Origin: Pseudalgibacter alginicilyticus | Lineage (GTDB): Bacteria > Bacteroidota > Bacteroidia > Flavobacteriales > Flavobacteriaceae | Direction: 5' to 3' | DNA: 64,000 nucleotides | NCBI RefSeq assembly: GCF_001310225.1 | Contig: NZ_CP012898.1 | Location: forward strand, 248,001-312,000 | In this document: positions 28,441 through 38,247 of the stretch, in pieces | Layout: each line of letters opens with the position of its first letter | How positions within the stretch are numbered: position 1 is the first letter of the stretch | The notes under the pieces: model-generated | What the model saw: the letters and a program-made list of their open reading frames with translations, nothing else | Databases searched by the model: none | What the model was told of the DNA's origin: nothing | Position numbers and translations under genes: made by a program

Positions 28441-30513
28441 ATGGATATTTATGTTCAAATCCTTATAGAATTTATATTTGTTTCTGCAAGTATCCTTTTT
28501 TTGTTTAGACTTAGAACTAAATTAGGATTAGCGCCTCTTTATATTTTATTAGGTTCTATACAGTATTTGCAGGCGACTTTAGGAGGGAGAGTGCATTTTG
28601 AATTTCTTGATACTTACACCATCCATCCTGGGTCGGTTATATTATTTAGTGCCGTTTTATTTGGCTTATTATTAATTTATATAAAAGAAGGCGTTTTAAG
28701 TGCAAAGTCGTTAATCATAGGTGTTATAATATCAAATTTTATTGTTACACTATTATTTGGTTTAACACATTCACAAGAGTTGATAATTAATGAATTACAG
28801 CAAGTACAAGCTAGTGCAAATTCAATTTTCAAAATAAATTATAAGATTTTTATTATTGGAACTTTCGTTCTATTATTAGATTTTTTGGTGTTGATTGTTG
28901 TTTATCAATTTTTAATATCTAAAATTAGAACTCGTTATTTCTTTTTCATTCTATTTTTATCATTGTTTACAGTTTTAATGTTTGATTCCATTCTTTTTAA
29001 CGTGGCATTATTTTATAATACTGTTGAATTTAAATCAACCATTCTAGGGCATATCATAGGAAAAACATTTGCTTCATTTGCTTTTGCATTTCTTTTATAC
29101 ATCTACCTAAAACTTGTTGATAAGAGCGCTTTGAAATCAACATTTATAGCCAATCAACAAAGAGACCTTTTTTCAATTCTTTCCACTAGGAAGAAAATAA
29201 AACATTTAGAAACCGAAAAGAAAGAAATTGAGAAAAAACTAACATTTAGATTAGAAACAACATTAAATAATATATCTGATGGTTTTATTTCATTAGATAC
29301 CAATTGGTGTTACACTTATGTAAATAAAAAGGCAGGTGAATTTTTAGGAATATCAGCTAATGATTTATTAGGAAAACATATTTGGACAGAGTTTTCAGAA
29401 TATGTTAATCGTCCCATTTATAACATTTATAACGAGGCATTTGAAACTCAAAAAACAAAATACTACCAAGAGTATATAGAATCTCGTGATAAATGGATTG
29501 AAAATAGAATTTATCCTTCGCCTGAAGGCTTAACTATTTATTTTACAGATATAACGGAGCAGAAAAAAGCAGAAAAACTTATAGTTAAAAATGAAAAATA
29601 TCTTAATAATATTATAAACAATATTGGGGATCCTATTTTTGTAAAAGACGAACAAAGTCGATTGTTGCTTATTAATGATGCATTTTGTAAAATTTTCCAC
29701 CTTAATAGAGAAGAAATAATAGGAAAAACACTTGCAGAGGATGTGCCAGTTGAAGAAAGAGAAAGTTTTTTAAAAATTGATAAGCAAGTATTATCTACAG
29801 GTATAGAGAACATTAATGAAGAAACTCTTTCTGTTAAAGGAGAAAATACTTTAATTATATCAACAAAAAAATCAAGGTTTTTTGACGATAATGGCAATAA
29901 ATTTTTAATAGGAATAATTAGAGATATAACAGATCGTATCAAGTCTGAACAAAAAATAATAGAAAATGAAGAGAAATTTTCTAAAGCCTTTGAGTCAAAA
30001 GTAATAGGGAAAGCTATTCTTGATAATGATAAAAAGATTATTGAAATAAATGAAGCCTTAACAAACATTGTTGGACTTAAAAGAGAAAACATGTTGGGAA
30101 AAACGGCCGAAGAGATAGGTTTTTTTAAACTAAACAACCAAACAAATTTAGATAATGAAAATTTGCTTTGGAGTACATTTAAAAAAGAGGGGTATGTGTT
30201 AAATATGGAATTAAAATATCTCTTACATACAGAAGCTGTTATATTTATTTCCCTGTCATTACAACCTCTTTTATTAAATAATAAAGATCATATTTTGATT
30301 ACTATTTTGGATATAACTGAAAAGAAAAATGCAGAGGCTGAATTAGAAATATATAGAGATAACTTAGAAGAATTAATAAAAACAAGAACAGAAGAAGTAA
30401 ATTTAAAAAATGCAGAGCTGCAACGTATGAATAAACTGTTTGTAGGTAGGGAGTTAAAAATGAAAGAACTGAAAAACATTATTAAAGAAATGAAGTTAAA
30501 AAATGATAAGTAG
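28441..30513 (+). CDS. multi-pass membrane PAS-domain sensor without a kinase domain
   Basis: This 690-residue protein has an N-terminal block of about seven membrane helices (residues 1-230, including APLYILLGSIQYLQATLGG and HPGSVILFSAVLFGLLLIY). Three PAS domains follow (about 275-380, 385-500 and 510-625; each ends in the typical D-I-T-(E/D)-(Q/R/K)-K motif). The end is a coiled coil (LEELIKTRTEEVNLKNAELQRM) of the type that normally leads into a HisKA domain. The frame stops there, at KEMKLKNDK, with no HisKA or HATPase. It must therefore signal through a partner, most simply the histidine kinase starting 42 bases downstream. It is the first gene of a five-gene signalling cluster. Confidence 0.88.
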   Translation: MDIYVQILIEFIFVSASILFLFRLRTKLGLAPLYILLGSIQYLQATLGGRVHFEFLDTYTIHPGSVILFSAVLFGLLLIYIKEGVLSAKSLIIGVIISNFIVTLLFGLTHSQELIINELQQVQASANSIFKINYKIFIIGTFVLLLDFLVLIVVYQFLISKIRTRYFFFILFLSLFTVLMFDSILFNVALFYNTVEFKSTILGHIIGKTFASFAFAFLLYIYLKLVDKSALKSTFIANQQRDLFSILSTRKKIKHLETEKKEIEKKLTFRLETTLNNISDGFISLDTNWCYTYVNKKAGEFLGISANDLLGKHIWTEFSEYVNRPIYNIYNEAFETQKTKYYQEYIESRDKWIENRIYPSPEGLTIYFTDITEQKKAEKLIVKNEKYLNNIINNIGDPIFVKDEQSRLLLINDAFCKIFHLNREEIIGKTLAEDVPVEERESFLKIDKQVLSTGIENINEETLSVKGENTLIISTKKSRFFDDNGNKFLIGIIRDITDRIKSEQKIIENEEKFSKAFESKVIGKAILDNDKKIIEINEALTNIVGLKRENMLGKTAEEIGFFKLNNQTNLDNENLLWSTFKKEGYVLNMELKYLLHTEAVIFISLSLQPLLLNNKDHILITILDITEKKNAEAELEIYRDNLEELIKTRTEEVNLKNAELQRMNKLFVGRELKMKELKNIIKEMKLKNDK

Positions 30514-30555
30514 AACAGTAATTAAAATAGAGGTTTCATTTAATTTTGTTTTATT

Positions 30556-33063
30556 ATGAAAAGTAATGTTCTTTATCTTTTTTTAAAAAAACCTTTAGTT
30601 GCAGGTTTATCAACTTTTATATTGCTATTTATTATTACCCAATATATTGCATATCAACAATATTTAATAAATGAAAATGAGCAAAAAAAGGAAATAAATA
30701 ATCAAGTAGATTTAATAGAAGAGAAATTACATACATTAATCATGTACAGCTATTCTGCAACTAAATCTTTGGCTTATATTGTTGAAAGAAATGGCATTCC
30801 TACTGATTTTGATAATATAGCCATTGAATTATTAGCTAGAAATAAATATTTTAATGTTGTAGAATTAGTAGATGGTAATGGCGTTATAACTCATGTGTAT
30901 CCACTAAAAAACAACAATGTAATAGGACTTAATATTTTAACAAGGTCTGAGTCAAGCAGTGGAGCCAAAACGACTATTAATAGGAAAGATTTTTTTATTT
31001 CAGGACCGGTTAATTTAAAACAAGGAGGTATAGGTATAATAAGTCGGCAGCCCATTTTTATAGATAATGAGTTTTCTGGATTTTCAGCCGTTGTTACCAA
31101 GCTTTCCACTTTTTTAAATGACTTAAATATTGATACTACTAATAATCGTTTTATTTATCAATTATCAAGAGTTAATTTTGAAACAGGAAATGAAGAATTC
31201 TTTTTAGAAAAAGACATGTCTTCTTTTAAAGAATATGCTGTACCAATTGAAATACCTTCTGGTGAATGGAAATTATACGTTGTTCCAGCCCAACGCACAC
31301 TTAATGAGGCAATATGGTTTGCTATATTTGGGTTTGTAATTACAATTTTTGGTAGTTGGGGAGCATGGTTTTTTGTTGGACAATCAGAAAGATTAAATAA
31401 ATTAATTAAAGATAAATTAGTAGAACAAGAAACTCAATTAAAATTAATTTATGAAACCACTAAAAAACAAATAAAAAAAAGTGAATTAAACTTAATTAAA
31501 GCACAACAGATTGCTAAACTTGGAAGTTGGGAATTTGACATTAAAAAGAAGGATATGTCTTGGTCTAAAGAAATGTATCGAATATTTGAAAAAGACCCTA
31601 AGCAATTTGAAGTCAATCAAGAGTCCATGCTAAGTGTTGTTCATCCTGATGATAGAGATTTACTATTTAATACATACAATTATTCAGTTAAAAACAAGAA
31701 GCCTTTTAAAATCACTTTTCGCCTAAAGTTTGATGGTAGACGAATTAAATATGTTGAAAAACAAGGAGAAACAATTTATGATACAAACCAAGTTCCTAAA
31801 AAATCTTTTGGTACAATACAAGATGTAACAGATAGAAAAAAGAATGAACTAGAGTTGAAAAATAGTGAGCTCTTATACCGTAGTCTTACTACTAATGCAC
31901 CCGTTGCTATTTTTAATTTAAATGAAGTTGGAGAATGTACCTATGTAAATGAGCAATGGATAAAATACTCTGGATTGACTTTTACTGAAGCTATGGGAGA
32001 TGGTTGGCAAAATGCTTTACATCCTGATGATAAAGTTCGTGTTTTAAGTGAATTGCAAAAAGCAATAAAAACAAATATGGCCTTTAAGTCTGAAATGCGA
32101 TTCCAAGATAAAAAGGGTAACATTAGATATCTTTCTGTAAAAATCACAAAACTATTTGATGCAAATAACAATATTTATGGTCATATTGGTATTGCGTCCG
32201 ACATTACTGAGAGAATTGAAAACGAAAAAGAATTATTAAACTATAAAAATAATTTAGAGGAGTTAGTAAGCTTGAGAACAGAAGAGCTTAATGATAGTAA
32301 AGATGCTTTATTAAACCTTTTAGAAGATATAAATTCTCAATCCATTGAATTAGAAAAAGAAAAAATAAAAGCACAGTCGGCAGACTTAATGAAGTCTGCT
32401 TTTTTAGCAACCATGTCACACGAATTAAGAACACCTATGAATTCTATTATTGGTTTTACCAGTATTTTGCTTAAAGAATTTGCAGGGCCTTTAAATGAAG
32501 AACAGTTAAAACAAATAGGCATGGTGAAAAAAAGTGGTCAACATTTATTAGGTTTAATAAATGATGTACTGGATATTTCTAAAATTGAAGCTGGTGAGTT
32601 AAAAGTATCAAATTACCCTTTTAATTATGTGGTTTCATTACAAAAAACAGTTGATTTTTTAATACCTCAAGCTTTAAAAAAAGGATTGAACATTGAATCT
32701 GAAATTTCTGAAACTAATATACCCATAGTTAGTGATGAAAGACGCGTAGAACAAGTATTATTAAATTTACTTTCCAACGCTATTAAATTTTCAAATGAAG
32801 GGGTTATTCGAGTTAAGGTTGATGTTAAGGATAATTTAGTTGTTACTCAAGTCATAGATCAAGGTATTGGTATAAGTAAAAAAGACATTAATAAGTTGTT
32901 TGTTCCTTTTATTCAATTGGAAGGAGGCTTAAGTAGAAGTCATGAAGGTACTGGATTAGGTTTAGCTATTTCAAAAAATTTAATCTTAAAATTAGGAGGA
33001 ACAATTCAGGTAGAAAGTAAGTTAGGTGTAGGTAGTACCTTTACCTTTACATTACCTTTGTAA
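30556..33063 (+). CDS. CHASE-PAS-PAS sensor histidine kinase
   Basis: This 835-residue kinase has a first membrane helix (residues about 12-32) and a periplasmic CHASE-like domain (about 60-240; ELLARNKYFNVVELVDGNGVI, GLNILTRSESS, SRQPIF). A second helix (about 255-280) and a short coiled coil lead into two PAS domains (about 315-430 and 435-555). Then come HisKA with the phospho-acceptor histidine in FLATMSHELRTPMNSIIGF (about 620) and HATPase_c with N box NLLSNAIKFS, G1 DQGIGISKKD and G2 GTGLGLAIS. All catalytic motifs are intact. It has no receiver of its own, but a single-domain CheY-like regulator follows 58 bases downstream. The pair probably senses a small molecule in the periplasm. 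Confidence 0.93.
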   Translation: MKSNVLYLFLKKPLVAGLSTFILLFIITQYIAYQQYLINENEQKKEINNQVDLIEEKLHTLIMYSYSATKSLAYIVERNGIPTDFDNIAIELLARNKYFNVVELVDGNGVITHVYPLKNNNVIGLNILTRSESSSGAKTTINRKDFFISGPVNLKQGGIGIISRQPIFIDNEFSGFSAVVTKLSTFLNDLNIDTTNNRFIYQLSRVNFETGNEEFFLEKDMSSFKEYAVPIEIPSGEWKLYVVPAQRTLNEAIWFAIFGFVITIFGSWGAWFFVGQSERLNKLIKDKLVEQETQLKLIYETTKKQIKKSELNLIKAQQIAKLGSWEFDIKKKDMSWSKEMYRIFEKDPKQFEVNQESMLSVVHPDDRDLLFNTYNYSVKNKKPFKITFRLKFDGRRIKYVEKQGETIYDTNQVPKKSFGTIQDVTDRKKNELELKNSELLYRSLTTNAPVAIFNLNEVGECTYVNEQWIKYSGLTFTEAMGDGWQNALHPDDKVRVLSELQKAIKTNMAFKSEMRFQDKKGNIRYLSVKITKLFDANNNIYGHIGIASDITERIENEKELLNYKNNLEELVSLRTEELNDSKDALLNLLEDINSQSIELEKEKIKAQSADLMKSAFLATMSHELRTPMNSIIGFTSILLKEFAGPLNEEQLKQIGMVKKSGQHLLGLINDVLDISKIEAGELKVSNYPFNYVVSLQKTVDFLIPQALKKGLNIESEISETNIPIVSDERRVEQVLLNLLSNAIKFSNEGVIRVKVDVKDNLVVTQVIDQGIGISKKDINKLFVPFIQLEGGLSRSHEGTGLGLAISKNLILKLGGTIQVESKLGVGSTFTFTLPL

Positions 33064-33121
33064 TAAATTGCTATATTTATAAATAATTCAATAAAAAGTT
33101 AAATATTATTCTCTCATAACT

Positions 33122-33496
33122 ATGAATTTATCAATTTTAATAATTGAAGATAATGAACAAAATATGTATATGCTATCGTATCTTCTTAAAAAAAGTAATT
33201 ATAATGTCATTAAAGCTTATAATGGAAACGACGGCTTAAAATTAGCGCATGAACATAAACCTGATATTATTTTAATTGATATTCAATTACCTGATATGGA
33301 TGGTTATGAAATATGTAGTAAGTTGGCTTTTAACGGTTTGCCAAAAAATACCGTTTATATTACTGTAACCTCTTACGCTATGGGTGGAGATAAAGAAAAA
33401 TCAATAGAAGCTGGAGCAGATGGTTACATAGAAAAACCAATAGACCCTGATATTTTCGTTAAACAAATGGAAAGTATCTATAAAACAAAAAATTAA
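33122..33496 (+). CDS. single-domain CheY-like response regulator
   Basis: This 124-residue protein is a lone receiver domain. The acidic pocket is IIEDNEQN, the phospho-acceptor aspartate is in IILIDIQLPDMDGYEI, the T/S position is in VYITVTSYAM, and the lysine is in GYIEKPIDP. It has no output domain, so it acts by protein interaction or as a phosphate shuttle. It starts 58 bases after the CHASE kinase and ends 4 bases before the next kinase, which fits one operon. Confidence 0.92.
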   Translation: MNLSILIIEDNEQNMYMLSYLLKKSNYNVIKAYNGNDGLKLAHEHKPDIILIDIQLPDMDGYEICSKLAFNGLPKNTVYITVTSYAMGGDKEKSIEAGADGYIEKPIDPDIFVKQMESIYKTKN

Positions 33497-33500
33497 GTAA

Positions 33501-35579
33501 ATGAAAACCATACTCATTGTTGATGATAATATTGAAAACCTCTACTTGCTTAGAGTCATTCTTGAAAAAAATGGCTATTTAGTTGTAGATGCTAAAGATG
33601 GAAAAGAAGGTTTATCAAAATTGCATCATACAAAAGTTGATTTAATTATTTCAGATATTTTAATGCCAATAATGGATGGCTATATGTTCTGTCAAGCCTG
33701 TAAAAAGGAAAAAGATTTAAAAAAAATACCCTTTGTATTTTATACATCCACATATACAGAAAAACCTGATGAAGAATTTGCATTAAAATTAGGAGCTGCA
33801 AAATTTATAAAAAAACCGATTGATCACGAAGCTTTATTATTTATTGTTGAAGATATTTTTGATAAAATAACCTCTAAAAAAGCATATGTTAGAAGGGCTA
33901 GAATTAATGATGAGGAAGTTTTAAAACTTTATAGTGAACGTTTAATTAATAAATTAGAAGAAAAAACATTAGAATTAAAAAACGAAATTGTAGAACGAAA
34001 AAAGGCAGAACAAGTTTTAACCCATGAAAATCAAATCATGGATTTAATTACTGAAAACACAAAGCTTGATAAAATTTTAGATCATATATTGATTAATTTT
34101 GAATCAATGCACTCTGATTATTTTGGATCTATCAATGTAATGCAACCTGATGGAATACATTTAGAATTGATGTCAGCTCCATCACTTCCTAAAGGTTATC
34201 GAAAAGCTGTAAAACGTGTGAGAATTGGAGAGCAAGTTGGATCTTGTGGTACAGCTGCTTTTATAAAAAAACCAGTAATTGTATCAGACATTGATATAGA
34301 TCCTCGATGGAGTAATTATAAAGATATTGCGTTAAAACATCATTTAAAATCTTGTTGGTCTATTCCTATCCTTTCTAAAAGTAATGAAGTGTTAGGTACT
34401 TTTGCTATTTATAGTAATAGGGTTAAAATGCCTTCTTTAGATGAAATAAACACTTTAAGTTTTTCTGTTAATTTGGCAAATATTGCTATTGAAAAATATA
34501 ATATAGCTCAAGAGGTTAAAAAAATTGATGAATCATATCAATCTTTAATAGAACAAGCTAGTGATGCTATAATTACTTATTCATTTGATGGAACAATTCA
34601 CGATTTCAATAAATCGGCTTGTGAATCTTTAGGTTATACTTCTGAAGAGTTTAAAAAATTAAAAACCAGAGATTTTGTTGTAGGGGGACTGACGGAAATG
34701 CCTAAAAGTGTGGAGAAGATGAAAAGTGGCGACTCTTTATTTATTTACAGACAATTAATTAGAAAAGATGGGAGTTTAATTGAGGCTGAAATATCTGCTA
34801 AATTACAAAGTGATGGTAAAATTCTTGGTATTGCACGCGACATTACAGAACGTAAAAAAGCAGAGGTAACCTTAAAAGAAAAAAATATTGAATTAATAAA
34901 GAGTAATGAAGAACTTGATAGATTTGTATATAGCGCGTCCCATGACCTAAGAGCACCTTTAACTTCTTTAAGGGGCTTGATAAACATCTCTGAGTCTGGA
35001 TTGTACGCTGAACAAGATGAATTAAAAGCACACTTAAAAATGATGTCACAAACCATTGATAAAATGGATACGTTTATTGAAGATATTTTAGATTATTCTA
35101 GAAATACTAGAACACTGGTTAAGAATGTAAAAATTGATTTTGACGAATTAATACATTTTTCTTGTAATAATTTAAAATTTATGAATGTTAAGTTGAAGCA
35201 TAAAACATTTGTGGAAGTAAACCAACAAGTAGATTTTTATTCTGATAAAAAAAGATTAGAAATTATCCTAAACAATATTATTTCCAATGCTTTTAAATAT
35301 TATGATGAAAATAAAAAAGAACATTTTATACATATATCAGTAAACACAGATTCTGAAAAAGCAGTAATTGAAATTGCAGATAATGGGGTAGGCATAGCAA
35401 AAAAACATTTGAATAAAATTTTTGACATGTTTTATAGGGCAACAAAGTATTCTAAGGGTTCAGGAATGGGTATGTATATTGTAAAGGAAACGGTTGACAA
35501 ATTAAGAGGCACTATAAATGTTGAATCTGAAATAAATAAGGAAACAAAATTCACAATTATTTTGCCGAATACTAAATAA
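33501..35579 (+). CDS. REC-GAF-PAS hybrid histidine kinase
   Basis: This 692-residue soluble kinase has an N-terminal receiver domain (1-125; ILIVDDNIENL, DLIISDILMPIMDGY, KFIKKPID). A coiled coil (about 145-175) is followed by a GAF domain (about 185-330; VGSCGTAAFIKKPVIVSDI, SCWSIPILSKSNEVLGTFAIY) and a PAS domain (about 345-455). HisKA has the histidine in FVYSASHDLRAPLTSLRGL, and HATPase_c follows (NNIISNAFKY, ADNGVGIAKKHLNKIF, GSGMGMYIVKETV). There are no membrane segments. The receiver at the N-terminus would let the upstream CHASE kinase control it. The next gene, a lone receiver, is 11 bases downstream and is the likely output. Confidence 0.92.
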   Translation: MKTILIVDDNIENLYLLRVILEKNGYLVVDAKDGKEGLSKLHHTKVDLIISDILMPIMDGYMFCQACKKEKDLKKIPFVFYTSTYTEKPDEEFALKLGAAKFIKKPIDHEALLFIVEDIFDKITSKKAYVRRARINDEEVLKLYSERLINKLEEKTLELKNEIVERKKAEQVLTHENQIMDLITENTKLDKILDHILINFESMHSDYFGSINVMQPDGIHLELMSAPSLPKGYRKAVKRVRIGEQVGSCGTAAFIKKPVIVSDIDIDPRWSNYKDIALKHHLKSCWSIPILSKSNEVLGTFAIYSNRVKMPSLDEINTLSFSVNLANIAIEKYNIAQEVKKIDESYQSLIEQASDAIITYSFDGTIHDFNKSACESLGYTSEEFKKLKTRDFVVGGLTEMPKSVEKMKSGDSLFIYRQLIRKDGSLIEAEISAKLQSDGKILGIARDITERKKAEVTLKEKNIELIKSNEELDRFVYSASHDLRAPLTSLRGLINISESGLYAEQDELKAHLKMMSQTIDKMDTFIEDILDYSRNTRTLVKNVKIDFDELIHFSCNNLKFMNVKLKHKTFVEVNQQVDFYSDKKRLEIILNNIISNAFKYYDENKKEHFIHISVNTDSEKAVIEIADNGVGIAKKHLNKIFDMFYRATKYSKGSGMGMYIVKETVDKLRGTINVESEINKETKFTIILPNTK

Positions 35580-35590
35580 CAAATTGAGCT

Positions 35591-35989
35591 ATGAACCTAG
35601 AAGAAGTTTTGTTGATAGATGATAATAATATTGATAATTATATCAATAAATTTATTGTAGGAAAATCAAAAATAACAACTAAAATAACAGTACAATGTTC
35701 ACCCGTTGAAGCGTTAGATTATCTTAAACATATGGAAGGTAAATTTCCAAAGTTAATTTTTTTAGATATAAAAATGCCTGAAATGGATGGTTTTGGTTTC
35801 TTAGAAATCTTTGACAAATTTCCAGCACAAAAAAAAGAAAATTGCAATATTGTTATGCTCACATCGTCACACAATCAATTTGATATTGAAAGAGCAAATA
35901 ATAATCCTTATGTTAAAAAATATCTCATAAAGCCTTTAGATTTAACCAAACTAAAAGACGTCTTAAAAGATGTTTTTGCTTACGTATAA
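35591..35989 (+). CDS. Rcp1-like single-domain response regulator
   Basis: This 132-residue lone receiver has the acidic pair in VLLIDDNNID, the phospho-acceptor aspartate in LIFLDIKMPEMDGFGFL, the T/S position in IVMLTSSHNQFD and the lysine in KYLIKPLD. It resembles the short regulators paired with Bacteroidota and cyanobacterial phytochrome-type kinases. It is the last gene of the cluster and lies tail-to-tail with the glutaminyl cyclase gene, 10 bases apart. No DNA-binding output exists in any of the five genes. Confidence 0.92.
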   Translation: MNLEEVLLIDDNNIDNYINKFIVGKSKITTKITVQCSPVEALDYLKHMEGKFPKLIFLDIKMPEMDGFGFLEIFDKFPAQKKENCNIVMLTSSHNQFDIERANNNPYVKKYLIKPLDLTKLKDVLKDVFAYV

Positions 35990-35999
35990 TTATTTAATA

Positions 36000-37034
36000 T
36001 TAGTTCTTTATAATTTCAACTTCAAACAACTTATCCCAACGTTTTCCTGTAACAAAAATGGTTTTAGTTTCGGGATTATAGGCAATACCATTTAAAACAT
36101 CTAATCCTTCATGTTGAGTAACCAGTTTTTTTAGTGGTGAAAAATCAATAACACCAATAATGGCCCCATTTTTTGGATTAATGATTGCCACACCATCTTT
36201 TTGGTAGCGATTTGCATAAATATTTCCATCAATCCATTCCATTTCATTAATACCTACAATTTTTCCTTTATTGGTATAAACTTGAATGTAATCTTCTTCA
36301 ACTAAGGTTTCTGGATTTAATAGCCAGATTTTTTCAGTACCATCACTTTTGTAAATAACATTATCATTATTACACAAACCCCAGCCTTCTTTACTATTAC
36401 CGTATTTAAAACTGCTTAGTTTTTCAAAAGTTGTTACATCGTAAACAAAACCAGTACCTTCTTTCCAAGTTAATTGGTAAATTTTGTTTTTTAAAATGGT
36501 GAGACCTTCTCCAAAATATTCATCAGCCAAATCAATATTTCTAATAACCTTACCAGTTTTATAATCTACTTTTCTAAGTTTCGATTCTTTATATTGCCCC
36601 GTGCTTTCATATAAAGTATCGTTATAAAATTCAATACCTTGTGTGTATGAAGTTATATCATGAGGGTATTCATTAATGATTTTATAATTGTATATTTTTG
36701 GAGTTTCGTTATTTAATATTGTAATGCTTGTTGAAACTACTTGTTTTTCGTTGTTAAAATAAACGGTAGCTTCTACGGTTTGTTTCCCCAATTTTTTATT
36801 TTTTAAACTAGAAGTAGCATTAATTTTTTTTCCATTTAAGGAGAAGGAAACCGAATCAATTGTATGATTTTTTTTGTTATCTAAAGAAAGATTTAAATCT
36901 TCATCAATTGAAATATCGCCTTTGTTAGCATTGGTTTTAATAAAAAAATCATTTTTTTTCTGTCCAGCATTCGAACCGCAAGAAATAATAATAATTCCTA
37001 AAATTATGATTGTGAGAGCTTTGAATATTTTCAT
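36000..37034 (-). CDS. glutaminyl-peptide cyclotransferase, lipoprotein
   Basis: This 344-residue protein has a lipoprotein signal peptide (IILGIIIISCGSNAG, lipid-modified cysteine near residue 19). An Ig-like or bacterial OB-type domain (about 30-110) is followed by the plant-type glutaminyl cyclase beta-propeller (TQGIEFYNDTLYESTGQY, FGEGLTILKNKIYQLTWKEG, GWGLCNNDNVIYKSDGT, GINEMEWIDGNIYANRY, HEGLDVLNGIAYNP). The enzyme turns N-terminal glutamine into pyroglutamate. In T9SS-bearing bacteria this is a common modification of exported proteins after signal-peptide cleavage before Q, and several substrates in this window do begin with Q after the predicted cut. Confidence 0.9.
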   Translation of the reverse strand: MKIFKALTIIILGIIIISCGSNAGQKKNDFFIKTNANKGDISIDEDLNLSLDNKKNHTIDSVSFSLNGKKINATSSLKNKKLGKQTVEATVYFNNEKQVVSTSITILNNETPKIYNYKIINEYPHDITSYTQGIEFYNDTLYESTGQYKESKLRKVDYKTGKVIRNIDLADEYFGEGLTILKNKIYQLTWKEGTGFVYDVTTFEKLSSFKYGNSKEGWGLCNNDNVIYKSDGTEKIWLLNPETLVEEDYIQVYTNKGKIVGINEMEWIDGNIYANRYQKDGVAIINPKNGAIIGVIDFSPLKKLVTQHEGLDVLNGIAYNPETKTIFVTGKRWDKLFEVEIIKN

Positions 37035-37087
37035 TGGTGCTTTAAATTTTAAGCAAGATATTTATTTAAAATCAGTTTAAAAAATCA

Positions 37088-37117
37088 TTGTGAAATTTTT
37101 AAAAGGTTGTATCTTTG
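37088..37117 (+). promoter_or_regulatory. consensus Bacteroidota promoter for SRP RNA
   Basis: TTG (37088-37090), a 19-bp spacer and TATCTTTG (37110-37117) form a textbook -33/-7 pair. The RNA begins 5-6 bases after the -7 box. Confidence 0.85.
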
Positions 37118-37122
37118 CAACC

Positions 37123-37220
37123 GGCAAGTCCTACACAACCAGCTCCTGTTGAATCCTCCAGGGCGGGAACGCAGCAAAGGTAAATGGTCGTAGCGGTGTG
37201 ATGTAGGTAGCTTGCCTTTT
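37123..37220 (+). ncRNA. ffs: signal recognition particle RNA (4.5S type)
   Basis: The ends GGCAAGTCCTACAC and TGATGTAGGTAGCTTGCC pair to close a long hairpin. The centre holds the conserved Ffh-binding tip (CTCCAGGGCGGGAACGCAGCAA region, given here only by its key parts: GGCGGGAACGCAGC). A run of T after 37216 acts as terminator. Size (about 98 nt) and tip sequence fit the short bacterial SRP RNA. A consensus promoter lies immediately upstream. Confidence 0.95.
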
Positions 37221-37328
37221 TTTTGTTCTTAAATATGAACAGCAAATATTTCCATCGTAAAGATGCCAGGTATTCTTCGTAAATTAAAAATCAATCAACA
37301 TATTAATAAATATTGAAGTTAAGCAAAT

Positions 37329-37336
37329 TACTTTTG
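37329..37336 (+). promoter_or_regulatory. possible -7 box for the SDR gene
   Basis: TACTTTTG matches TAnnTTTG and lies 36 bases upstream of the ATG at 37373. No convincing -33 box precedes it. If used, it excludes the TTG codon at 37313 as the start. Confidence 0.4.
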
Positions 37337-37372
37337 TTTAATTTTACATTTTTAATTTTTCAATGCAATTAC

Positions 37373-38176
37373 ATGTCTAAAGTTGTTTTAATCACAGGAG
37401 GTTCTTCTGGAATTGGTAAGTCTATTGGTGAGTTTTTAACAGAAAAAGGTTTTAAGGTTTATGGAACCAGTAGAACTCCAGAAAATTATAAGAACAGCCA
37501 GTTTGATATTTTAACTTTAGATGTCAAGAAAATTGAAACCATATCTCAAGCAGTTCAAGAAATTATAAGGAAAGAGGGAAGGCTTGATGTTTTAATAAAT
37601 AATGCAGGAGCGGGTATTACAGGACCAATTGAAGAAATTCCAGATGCTGAAATTAAAGCTAATTTTGAAACTAATTTTTTTGGCCCCATAAATGTAATAA
37701 AAGCTGTATTACCTCAAATGCGAAAACAAAAAGCAGGCTTGATTTTGAATATTACATCCATTGCAGGCTATATGGGCTTGCCATATCGGGGTATATACAG
37801 CGCAAGTAAAGGAGCTTTGGAATTAGTAACTGAAGCATTTAGGATGGAACTGAAAGAATTCAATATTCAAATGACAAATGTAGCTCCTGGAGATTTTGCT
37901 ACTAATATTGCTGCTGGACGTTATCATGCACCACTGTTAAATGATTCGCCATATAAAAAACCGTATGGTGATACTTTAAATTTAATGAATGACCATGTGG
38001 ATGCTGGAAGCAATCCATATATGATGGCTGAAGCTGTGTATAAAATTATGAATACATCCACTCCAAAGGTGCATTATAAAGTAGGGGCGTTTATGCAGAA
38101 ATTTTCTATTGTTTTAAAACGTATCTTACCAGATAAACTCTACGAAAAAATACTGATGAATCACTATAAATTGTGA
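37373..38176 (+). CDS. short-chain dehydrogenase/reductase (SDR)
   Basis: This 267-residue protein starts at the ATG at 37373 (MSKVVLITGG). The longer frame from a TTG at 37313 is rejected because it lies upstream of a possible promoter and adds a non-conserved hydrophobic stretch. It is a classical SDR with the NAD(P)-binding motif TGGSSGIG near the N-terminus, NNAG in VLINNAGAGITGP, the catalytic serine in ILNITSIAGYMG, and YSASK supplying tyrosine and lysine. The substrate cannot be told from sequence. It stands alone between the SRP RNA and a convergent lipoprotein gene. Confidence 0.92.
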   Translation: MSKVVLITGGSSGIGKSIGEFLTEKGFKVYGTSRTPENYKNSQFDILTLDVKKIETISQAVQEIIRKEGRLDVLINNAGAGITGPIEEIPDAEIKANFETNFFGPINVIKAVLPQMRKQKAGLILNITSIAGYMGLPYRGIYSASKGALELVTEAFRMELKEFNIQMTNVAPGDFATNIAAGRYHAPLLNDSPYKKPYGDTLNLMNDHVDAGSNPYMMAEAVYKIMNTSTPKVHYKVGAFMQKFSIVLKRILPDKLYEKILMNHYKL

Positions 38177-38247
38177 ATAAAATGAGTGAGTATGTTATAA
38201 ACAATACAAGTAACAATTAGATTAATTACATCTTGTTTTTTTACGCA

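Noticed and set aside
29538-30137. 199-codon minus-strand open frame inside the PAS sensor
   Set aside because: It is a shadow of A-rich coding sequence; the serine/leucine/phenylalanine-rich product is typical of antisense frames.
30541-30548. TAATTTTG as promoter for the CHASE histidine kinase
   Set aside because: It matches the -7 consensus but lies only 8 bases before the start codon and has no -33 box; co-transcription with the upstream gene is more likely.
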